From contig NZ_PVTS01000003.1 in assembly GCF_003003035.1 (NCBI RefSeq), positions 186,001 through 250,000 on the forward strand: a stretch of DNA of 64,000 bases, in the 5' to 3' direction. Position numbers and translations under genes: made by a program. This DNA comes from Marinilabilia salmonicolor. Its GTDB lineage: Bacteria; Bacteroidota; Bacteroidia; Bacteroidales; Marinilabiliaceae. Every line of letters starts with the position of its first letter. Position 1 is the first letter of the stretch. Positions 37,985-44,817 of the stretch are shown piece by piece. The notes under the pieces were generated by a model. The model searched no databases. It saw only the letters and a program-made list of their open reading frames with translations, and was not told where the DNA came from.

Positions 37985-38015
37985 TTGTACTATATTATCT
38001 CTTTCGCTACTTTTG
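37985..38015 (+). promoter_or_regulatory. Promoter of the AraC-type regulator gene
   Basis: TTG (37985-37987), 20 bases, then TACTTTTG (38008-38015): this matches both boxes of the Bacteroidetes promoter at the right spacing, 25 bases before the ATG. Confidence 0.75.
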
Positions 38016-38040
38016 CATTACAAAATTTCAACTTACAGCC

Positions 38041-38919
38041 ATGAGAAATCAGATACACAGAGAAATTACCCCTTTACAGGAAGATGATTGTTTTCTGGTT
38101 TTCGACAGGGAGCGCGACCTTTTCACTTTCCCCATTCATTTTCACCCGGAATATGAGATTAACTTCATCGCCAAAGCAAAAGGAGCCAGAAGAGTAGTTG
38201 GCGACCACATAGGAGAAATTACTGATATGGAACTGGTAATGGTGGGACCGAACCTGTATCATGGCTGGGAGAATTACAAAAACATCAGTGATCATATGCA
38301 TCATGAGATCACCATTCAATTTCCGAGAGACCTGTTTCAGGAACATCTGCTGCAGAAGAACATCCTGAAACCAATAAGAGAGATGATGCAAAATGCCAAC
38401 CGTGGAATTCTATTTTCGGAACAAACCACGGAAATGGCCTCGGAAAGGTTAATGGAGATCAGCAAAAAAAGAGGCTTTGACTCTTACATGGAATTTCAAT
38501 CACTGCTATACGACCTTGCCATCTCCAGAGATCAGCGATTGCTGACAAATATCTCATTCCAGAAAACAAGCGATTTTTTCAACAGCGACCGAATTGAGAA
38601 AATATACAATTACGTACGCGAGAATTACAACAAAAGGATAATGCTGGAAGACGCAGCAGGACTTCTGAATATGTCCATCGTCTCTTTCAGCCGCCTTATC
38701 AAACAACGAACAGGAAAGTCTTTTGTCGATTTTGTAAATGAAATAAGGCTGGGTTATGCAACAAGAATGCTCATTGAAACCAACAAAAGCGTATCAGAAA
38801 TCTGTTACGAATGCGGATTCAACAACATTTCAAACTTCAACCGAACCTTTAAGAAAAAACAAAATTGCACCCCATCAGAATTCAGAACCAATTTCAACGG
38901 GGTGAAGAATGTTTTTTAA
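38041..38919 (+). CDS. AraC/XylS-family transcriptional regulator
   Basis: 292 residues. The N-terminal half is a cupin-like sensing domain (HFHPEYEINFIAKAKGARRVVGDH, with the paired histidines HFHPE, shortened here: HFHPEYEINF). The last ~100 residues hold the two AraC helix-turn-helix motifs: MLEDAAGLLNMSIVSFSRLI and SVSEICYECGFNNISNFNRT, followed by FKKKQNCTPSEFR. It is divergent from the third SusCD operon, so likely controls it and perhaps the other SusCD operons, responding to a sugar. This is the only transcription factor in the carbohydrate region; there is no hybrid two-component sensor and no ECF/anti-sigma pair. Confidence 0.92.
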   Translation: MRNQIHREITPLQEDDCFLVFDRERDLFTFPIHFHPEYEINFIAKAKGARRVVGDHIGEITDMELVMVGPNLYHGWENYKNISDHMHHEITIQFPRDLFQEHLLQKNILKPIREMMQNANRGILFSEQTTEMASERLMEISKKRGFDSYMEFQSLLYDLAISRDQRLLTNISFQKTSDFFNSDRIEKIYNYVRENYNKRIMLEDAAGLLNMSIVSFSRLIKQRTGKSFVDFVNEIRLGYATRMLIETNKSVSEICYECGFNNISNFNRTFKKKQNCTPSEFRTNFNGVKNVF

Positions 38920-38935
38920 CCCGGACTTTCGGGTT
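38918..38935. terminator. Short hairpin between convergent genes
   Basis: AACCCG-GACTTT-CGGGTT begins inside the stop codon of the AraC-type gene. There is no T-tract on either side, so termination is uncertain. Confidence 0.35.
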
Positions 38936-38954
38936 AGTAGTGCACAATTTCGAA

Positions 38955-39053
38955 TTAAAACACAATCAGAAAAAGAAGGCCAAAAACAATAATAGCCTGT
39001 GCTAGCAGAATACGCTGAGGCAAATCGAATGAATAACTCTTTTTTAAAGACAT
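38955..39053 (-). CDS. Possible 32-residue single-pass membrane peptide
   Basis: An ATG-started frame of 32 codons that reads MSLKKSYSFDLPQRILLAQ followed by AIIVFGLLFLIVF and a stop. The layout is a short basic/polar N-terminus, then one hydrophobic helix that reaches the very end, as in small membrane proteins. It lies downstream of the terminator at 39148-39184 and convergent with the AraC-type gene. No clear promoter or ribosome-binding site. It may be a real small protein or chance; conservation in relatives would decide. Confidence 0.4.
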   Translation of the reverse strand: MSLKKSYSFDLPQRILLAQAIIVFGLLFLIVF

Positions 39054-39147
39054 AATGAATGGTTTTTTAATGGGTTTAATAACATAGGGTTACCATAACA
39101 CTATACTGAAGACGAAAAAAACCGGAAAAGGTTGCATTCTCATGTAT

Positions 39148-39184
39148 AAAAAAACACCATCAAAAATTCTGATGGTGTTTTTTT
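39148..39184. terminator. Bidirectional intrinsic terminator
   Basis: ACACCATCA-AAAATTC-TGATGGTGT with a run of A on the left and seven T on the right, so it works on both strands. It serves the leftward gene ending at 39207. Confidence 0.85.
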
Positions 39185-39206
39185 ATAAGAGTTTCTTGCG
39201 TTAGTA

Positions 39207-39662
39207 TCAGAATCCTCCCTCTCCTGCAGCAAACTGCTTTTGCAGGGAAAGGACAGCTCTTGCACATCCTTCATTACCCTCGGGGAAAGAAAAAACAAGG
39301 CTGTAAACTTTGGTAGATCGGCACACAAATCCAAAAGCACTATACATCTTACCCTGGGCTTTGTTACTTACAAGCAATTTATCGCCGTCGTACAGCTGCA
39401 TGTGAACCTTCTCAGAATTGGCTCCGCCATTCACCACATTAAATTTGTACTGGCTGCGACTGTTCAGGATAACAGAATATTTTACGGTTCCGCTTTCACC
39501 GCCTTTGTCATTTTTCAAATCAACAATAAAGTCTTTGATATATTGTCCGTCTCCCATTTGAGCCAGGGCATCCTTCAAAAGCGCCTCATGATTGCACTGA
39601 GCATTAGCACCGGAAAACCCAACGCCCACCAAAAGAAGAAGTGTAAATATTAATTTTCTCAT
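39207..39662 (-). CDS. Small exported protein of unknown function
   Basis: 151 residues with a classical signal peptide (MRKLIFTLLLLVGVGFSGANA, cut before QCNHEA). The mature part is ~130 residues, mostly beta-strand, with three cysteines (QCNHEA, FVCRSTK, EGCARAV) and a C-terminal AAGEGGF. The segment VKYSVILNSRSQYKFNV...VHMQLYDGDKLLVSN looks like a small beta-sandwich. I do not recognise the family. It lies 57 bases downstream of the lipoprotein gene, same strand, ending at a strong terminator, so it is probably the last gene of the signalling/ABC transporter transcript or of a short unit with the lipoprotein. Confidence 0.75.
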   Translation of the reverse strand: MRKLIFTLLLLVGVGFSGANAQCNHEALLKDALAQMGDGQYIKDFIVDLKNDKGGESGTVKYSVILNSRSQYKFNVVNGGANSEKVHMQLYDGDKLLVSNKAQGKMYSAFGFVCRSTKVYSLVFSFPEGNEGCARAVLSLQKQFAAGEGGF

Positions 39663-39719
39663 CGTTCAAAATTTTAATCGTACTGTAAAAAGGAATGATA
39701 CAAAGATGCTGATACAGCC

Positions 39720-40640
39720 TTATTTAACAATATCAGTACGAATTTCCTTAATTTTATCAATTATTGTGCCAAGCGTTTCGGGTGAAATTTCCACATGACT
39801 TACCTCGTCCTGAACGATAATAAGCATTCCATCTTGTTCAATGGTCTTAGGTTCACCAACTTCCTTGGTTATTTTCACCTGTTTGTACAGCGCTTTAAGT
39901 TCAGACAAATGATCAATCAGCATTTTGAAGCTGCTGTTTTGCTCATAATTCTGAAGAATGATGTAAAGAATGTCCACAATCTCCTTCTGCTCACCCAGAC
40001 GATTGATCAGCTCTTCATCATTGGTATTCTCAATGACATTGGCGGCAATATATAAACCTTCAACCCAGGCTCCTGCAATTACCAGGGCGCTGACATTGCT
40101 CCGGTTCTGCTGACGCAAATATGAGTCCATCTGGTTAAAACTTGAGACAGACATCTGCATCAGTGAATCCAGATTGCTGGAGTTGGTAGCCATCCTTTTC
40201 AAAGATTCAAAATCGAAAAACTGTCCAACCCTGATTCCATCGGCCAGATTTTTAACTGCCAGGAGATACGAGACAACAATGTTACTTTTGTCATATGAGT
40301 TGATGTATCCCAAATCGGCACTAAAAACACCAAGGTTCAATGCTCTTTTAAAGCTGGTGCTGTAATCCGATATATTCTCAGGATTGTTAAGTATTTGTTG
40401 CGAGAAATCCACCCCGGTGGACTTAATGAGGTTGGCCATCTCCACAGGTGAGGAAATGTTCTGAATTACATCTCCAATAATTTCCTCAGAAAGCTTCAAT
40501 GGCGCCTCCCCGGTAATTGAATCGGGTAATGCAAGCTCATCATCCTGTTGAGCACTTTTCTTTTCTGAATTTCCGGCACATGAGTACAAAAAGCTGCCAC
40601 CGGTCAATATTAACAGAGCAAAAATCAGATTCCTAATCAT
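39720..40640 (-). CDS. Lipoprotein of unknown function, mostly helical
   Basis: 306 residues. Signal peptide with lipobox SFLYSC and a polar, acidic linker (AGNSEKKSAQQDDEL). The rest is predicted mostly helical (EIIGDVIQNISSPVEMANLI, DSLMQMSVSSFNQMDSYLRQ) and ends with EISPETLGTIIDKIKEIRTDIVK (given here as EISPETLGTI and IDKIKEIRTDIVK). I know similar uncharacterised Bacteroidota lipoproteins, but no function. It follows the ABC transporter gene by 69 bases, so it may be an outer-membrane or periplasmic partner of that transporter. ATG start. Confidence 0.75.
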   Translation of the reverse strand: MIRNLIFALLILTGGSFLYSCAGNSEKKSAQQDDELALPDSITGEAPLKLSEEIIGDVIQNISSPVEMANLIKSTGVDFSQQILNNPENISDYSTSFKRALNLGVFSADLGYINSYDKSNIVVSYLLAVKNLADGIRVGQFFDFESLKRMATNSSNLDSLMQMSVSSFNQMDSYLRQQNRSNVSALVIAGAWVEGLYIAANVIENTNDEELINRLGEQKEIVDILYIILQNYEQNSSFKMLIDHLSELKALYKQVKITKEVGEPKTIEQDGMLIIVQDEVSHVEISPETLGTIIDKIKEIRTDIVK

Positions 40641-40709
40641 AACTTATAGATTTATTTTTCCTAATTTCTTAATTATGGTTCTTATACTGCAATGATAATA
40701 AAAAAGTTA

Positions 40710-43700
40710 CTAAGATTTCTTTCTTTTCCATTTTATATTGCCTGCAAAATTCAGTCCTTTTTTTAACAAATCAAAATAAAGCACCACATATAAAAAGGCG
40801 GTAATGATCCACACAACTGCAATATTGAACCAAAGTGTCTCATAATAATGGCCCATAAAATGCTTGGAAGGAGCAAAAAAATGTGTTCTGAAATCCAACG
40901 CCCCGCTCGGTTCCGGCTTCTGATAAATGGGATCAACCATCTGAATCAAATGATTGTCCTCTCTCAAAATCTTATTTTTATCGAAAACCTTTCTCACAAT
41001 GTCGTTGATACTTTCGTTAAAGTAATCATTCTTAATCCGCTCAAATTTCTCACGATTGGCTGATATGTTGGCAGTGAGAAATTCTTCCTTAATGGTGTTT
41101 GCCTTGTAAAACTCATTCTGGTAATAGGCCAGCAACTGATCCAGAAACTTATTGATGTCGGCAGCCATTTCCGCAGAAAAATTCTCGGGCGTTATGGGTT
41201 CAAACTCATCAAAAGATATACCGGCAACACGCTCCACCTCAAGGGAAATTTCATTGGCAATCAACTCCACGTTGCTGACATATTCCTTACGGGTGATATT
41301 TGAATCTCCTTCGGCATAACGAACCGATTCGGAAATGATATCTCTCAATTCAGGAATGTAATAAACCTGTTTAAAGTCGGCAGCACTCTCTTTCCGCTCA
41401 ACCTCAAAAATATTCTTCTTAAAATTATTATTCTTGTACTGATGCACCATCAGACCTTCATAAACCCAGCGGGAGGGCATAAATTCAGCAATGGCAGGCA
41501 CCACATCGGGGCTGGTAAAATCTTTATTCAGTTTATCAAAAGTAAACATGGCACCGCCCAGCACCATTTGAGGAATCATCAACAAGGGGATTAGAATATA
41601 AATGGTGATGATGGAGTTAAATGAGGCAGAAATAATCAACCCCAGAATATTGGCAAAAGCAGAGACAGAGAACAATGCCAGCCAAAATTCAAAGTACATA
41701 TCTTTAATCCCCAGAACCGTATTGGCAACACCTACAAACAATACCATCTGAATAGCAGAGATGGTAAAAAGAATCAGAATCTTGGATACAAGGTAACTGG
41801 ACCGGCTAAGATTCAGAAAGGCTTCCCGTTTCAAAATCTTTGCATCCTTAAAGATCTCCTCGGCACTGATAATTAAACCAAAGAACAATGCCACCACAAT
41901 CCCCATAAAGATATAGGGCGGGATGTTCTCATTTTCCCTGAAAATATACAGGCTGGAGGTGGGATCAGCAATATACCTCACCAGGTAAGCCAGGATAAAG
42001 CCCAATAAGGGGGCCTCCAGCAGGTTTAACGAGATGTATTGGGTATTACTGATTTTAGAGAAAAAGTCGCGAAGTGTATAAATCTTAAACTGATTGAACC
42101 ACGACGGAATATTAAGACTCTTAGGCGGGGTGTCATTCACCTGACTGACAGACGGAATGGGAATTTTCTCCTGAAAATGACCATGCCATTCTTCGGGCGA
42201 CACTTTCCGCTTATCGGTATAATTTCCATACTCATCGATCACATTGGAATCAATGATGTTGAAAATAAGTTCAGGGTTGAGGTTACCACAGGTAGGGCAC
42301 TCTCCCACATCACTGTTGATCTGAGCATCGAGTCGCTTAAAATATATCAGTGATTCACTCGGGTTTCCGTAATAAACAGGGTATCCGCCTGTATCAAGAA
42401 TATACATCTTATCGAACATCTTGTAGATGTCGGATGACGGCTGGTGAATCACCACAAAGATCAACTTCCCTTTGAGTGACAACTCCCGCAGAAGATTCAT
42501 CACATTTTCCGAGTCGCGCGAAGACAAACCGGACGTAGGCTCATCAACAAAGAGCACACCCGGTTCGCGGATGAGCTCCAACGCAATATTCAGTCGTTTT
42601 CGCTGCCCACCACTGATCATCTTATTGAGCGGTGAGCCCACTTTCAGCAAACGACGTTCATAAAGCCCCAGACTTTTAAGCGTATCGTTAACCAGCTGAT
42701 TGATTTCCTCCTCATTCTTATCCTTGAAGCAGAGTTTGGCGTTGTAATAGAGATTCTCAAAAACAGTTAGCTCTTCAATCAGAAGGTCATCCTGTGGAAT
42801 AACACCTATAACTCCTTCCAATGCCTCCTTGTCGTGGTGAAGGTCGTGTCCGTTAATGAGCACCTGCCCTTTGGTAGGCGTTTCGATGCCTGAAAGCACG
42901 TTGAGCAATGTGGTCTTACCCGCACCACTGGCCCCCATCACACCAATGAGTTTCCCCTGCTCTTCAGCAATCTGGATGTTGCGAAGACCGATATCTCCCG
43001 ATTTAAACTGAAACTCCACATCTTTGACTTCATACGTAATACGCGGAGAGTCGGCATCGGTAAGAAAATGCCCCACAACATCAGTAAAGTAGATGGGTTT
43101 TCCCTTTGGCACGCGAATAAAGCTACCATTGGGGAAAAGATATATACGACGTGTGTTGATCACCAGGCCGTTCAGGAAAATCTCCTGATCACCTGTGTAA
43201 CGCATAAAATAGAGATCGGCACTCTTAACCCGAAGAATAATGATGGAACCGTCAAGACCCGGAGCATGAATAAATCCGCCTTTTTCAAGACCAGGATTTT
43301 CATCCCTGACCATCATCAGCTCTTCAAAATCGAGACTCCCGGGCTCATTTTTAATCACGAAATTCTCGATGTGCGAAATCTCGTTTCTCGGCAGTTTAAA
43401 TACATCGGCCACCGTATTGATGATAGCCATGCGTTGCTCGGTAAACTTATGATCAGCATTAACCAGCTCGTACAGACGAACCAACACAACGACCTTTTGT
43501 TCCCGGTTAAGCTGTTTATTGATCTTCTTACAGATTCCCAGAATCCTGACCGAGTCTTTCATTGAGGTAAGGCGAACCTTTCCCTCCTCCTCGTCTTTAC
43601 CCCCTTTTTGATCGGTGGAATGTTTCAGAAAAAGCGCATAATACTCTTCCACAGCTTCAGCATTCAGCTGTTGCTCCAGAAACACTCTTACATACTCTGT

Positions 43701-43781
43701 TTCATTAGATTCAGCTCCTCCATCCTGTTTGGCAATCAATCCAAACAGTTGCATTAGGGCTTTTAGAATTTCTTCACTCAT
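40710..43781 (-). CDS. ABCG-type ABC transporter with N-terminal TerB-like domain (ATPase and permease fused)
   Basis: 1023 residues. About 1-145 is helical and acidic, like a TerB domain (VLVRLYELVNADHKFTEQRM); about 165-240 is a small beta domain that may be FHA-like (uncertain). The ATPase follows: Walker A GASGAGKTT (283-291), Q-loop VIPQDD (Q330), signature ISGGQRKRLN (389-398), Walker B GVLFVDEP (E414), H-loop VIHQPSSD. A CPTCGN knuckle comes next, then an ABC-2 permease with about six helices and a long extracytoplasmic loop. It resembles the half-size exporters of the ABCG/WHITE type. It is 36 bases from the SiaC-like gene, so its cargo may be controlled by that switch. Cargo unknown. 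Confidence 0.85.
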   Translation of the reverse strand: MSEEILKALMQLFGLIAKQDGGAESNETEYVRVFLEQQLNAEAVEEYYALFLKHSTDQKGGKDEEEGKVRLTSMKDSVRILGICKKINKQLNREQKVVVLVRLYELVNADHKFTEQRMAIINTVADVFKLPRNEISHIENFVIKNEPGSLDFEELMMVRDENPGLEKGGFIHAPGLDGSIIILRVKSADLYFMRYTGDQEIFLNGLVINTRRIYLFPNGSFIRVPKGKPIYFTDVVGHFLTDADSPRITYEVKDVEFQFKSGDIGLRNIQIAEEQGKLIGVMGASGAGKTTLLNVLSGIETPTKGQVLINGHDLHHDKEALEGVIGVIPQDDLLIEELTVFENLYYNAKLCFKDKNEEEINQLVNDTLKSLGLYERRLLKVGSPLNKMISGGQRKRLNIALELIREPGVLFVDEPTSGLSSRDSENVMNLLRELSLKGKLIFVVIHQPSSDIYKMFDKMYILDTGGYPVYYGNPSESLIYFKRLDAQINSDVGECPTCGNLNPELIFNIIDSNVIDEYGNYTDKRKVSPEEWHGHFQEKIPIPSVSQVNDTPPKSLNIPSWFNQFKIYTLRDFFSKISNTQYISLNLLEAPLLGFILAYLVRYIADPTSSLYIFRENENIPPYIFMGIVVALFFGLIISAEEIFKDAKILKREAFLNLSRSSYLVSKILILFTISAIQMVLFVGVANTVLGIKDMYFEFWLALFSVSAFANILGLIISASFNSIITIYILIPLLMIPQMVLGGAMFTFDKLNKDFTSPDVVPAIAEFMPSRWVYEGLMVHQYKNNNFKKNIFEVERKESAADFKQVYYIPELRDIISESVRYAEGDSNITRKEYVSNVELIANEISLEVERVAGISFDEFEPITPENFSAEMAADINKFLDQLLAYYQNEFYKANTIKEEFLTANISANREKFERIKNDYFNESINDIVRKVFDKNKILREDNHLIQMVDPIYQKPEPSGALDFRTHFFAPSKHFMGHYYETLWFNIAVVWIITAFLYVVLYFDLLKKGLNFAGNIKWKRKKS

Positions 43782-43817
43782 CGATCAGTATTAAAAGGTG
43801 GGTTGGCAAACTGTCAA

Positions 43818-44198
43818 TTAATCGGTGTAAAGCACGTAATCGAATGGGATTTCCACGATGTCTGAATACTCCTCACCGGCCTCCAGCATATCTTCTTCGT
43901 CTTCGTGGTAATGCCATTTAATAACTACCTCTTTCCCGTTCTCCACAATCTCTTCAAATTTCAAAAGAATATCCAGAATCACTTTTGAAGAAGCGGTATT
44001 AAAGTACTCCAGCTTGAAGTTAAACTCGGTATGATCGTTGGGATCTTCAGAGTATTGGTCAATCCAGTCAAGGATAGGCTCGTAAAACATGTTTACGTCC
44101 TCGGGCAATGATCGGCCTGAAATTTCAAATTGACCACTTGCTTTGTCCAAAATAACGTTAGGGGTATCGTCGGTTCCCTGAATGTTTATCACGTCCAT
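43818..44198 (-). CDS. SiaC-family phosphoprotein (DUF1987)
   Basis: 126 residues, small alpha/beta protein of the SiaC family: in Pseudomonas aeruginosa SiaC is phosphorylated on a threonine by SiaB, dephosphorylated by SiaA, and in its unphosphorylated form activates the diguanylate cyclase SiaD. The key segment LEYFNTASSKVILDILL is present, and its threonine is residue 68, the number I recall for the P. aeruginosa site. SiaB- and SiaA-like genes are adjacent, so the whole switch is here. No SiaD-like cyclase is found; the gene on the other side is the ABC transporter. Confidence 0.88.
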   Translation of the reverse strand: MDVINIQGTDDTPNVILDKASGQFEISGRSLPEDVNMFYEPILDWIDQYSEDPNDHTEFNFKLEYFNTASSKVILDILLKFEEIVENGKEVVIKWHYHEDEEDMLEAGEEYSDIVEIPFDYVLYTD

Positions 44199-44209
44199 AT
44201 TATATCTTT

Positions 44210-44785
44210 TTATCTGTTTCTGTTAATGGTAGAAGTAAGGATGAAGAAAGAGACCTCTTCGTTGAGCTCCTTAAACTGATAGGATAATTTACTGCCTGTT
44301 TTCTTGGCAATATCAATCAGTCCCAGGCCGGCACCACCCTTTTCGGAAATTTTACTCTCCACAATCTGTTGTTTGTAGAGAGATGACAAACCTGCTTTGT
44401 CCAGGCTGTTGATGTGTTCAAGACTCTCTTTAAGTCCGGGAATTTTAGCATTCCTGATCACATTTCCTGTGATGATTTTATAGCTCTCTTCTCCCCGGCT
44501 GACCATCACAATACCACGGCGCTCATCCTCATCGTCCTCAGAAAGTGTGTCGGCATGTTTGCTGATGTTTTGTAAACATTCAACCATTACATTGAACACC
44601 TTTCTTTGAACCTGGTTCGATTCCTCCGATTTGGCCATATTCCTTTCGGTAAGAGAAGTAAAGGTTTTGGTTATGTCCTGTGTTACTTCTCCTTCATAAA
44701 CCAGGTTAATCTCATTTGTTTTCATCGTTTTGTACAACTGGTATGCAAAATCCAGAAAACGATGGCTTTCAATTTCTCTGCTCAT
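44210..44785 (-). CDS. SiaB-family protein kinase
   Basis: 191 residues, GHKL/HATPase fold. N-box VMVECLQNISKHAD (E69, N73), glycine loop GGAGLGLIDIAKKTG (150-164). Family members phosphorylate SiaC on threonine, like anti-sigma kinases of the SpoIIAB type. The 11-base gap to the SiaC-like gene and 32-base gap to the phosphatase gene show one transcript. The sensor half of the switch is the large GAF/PAS/PP2C phosphatase encoded next to it. ATG start. Confidence 0.87.
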   Translation of the reverse strand: MSREIESHRFLDFAYQLYKTMKTNEINLVYEGEVTQDITKTFTSLTERNMAKSEESNQVQRKVFNVMVECLQNISKHADTLSEDDEDERRGIVMVSRGEESYKIITGNVIRNAKIPGLKESLEHINSLDKAGLSSLYKQQIVESKISEKGGAGLGLIDIAKKTGSKLSYQFKELNEEVSFFILTSTINRNR

Positions 44786-44817
44786 AGCGTATGAAGTCTT
44801 TAAAAGTGTAAAGATAA

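Larger units (their letters stand above)
37511..38040. promoter_or_regulatory. Divergent promoter region between susC and the AraC-type gene
   Basis: No gene seen. Contains -7 boxes in both directions: TATATTTG at 37698-37691 (- strand, for susC) and TACTTTTG at 38008-38015 (+ strand). Binding sites for the AraC-type protein would be expected here, but no obvious direct repeat was found by eye. Confidence 0.6.

Noticed and set aside
40710-43781. Tellurite resistance role from the TerB-like N-terminus
   Set aside because: The similarity is weak and the domain is fused to an ABCG-type exporter; no other ter genes are present.
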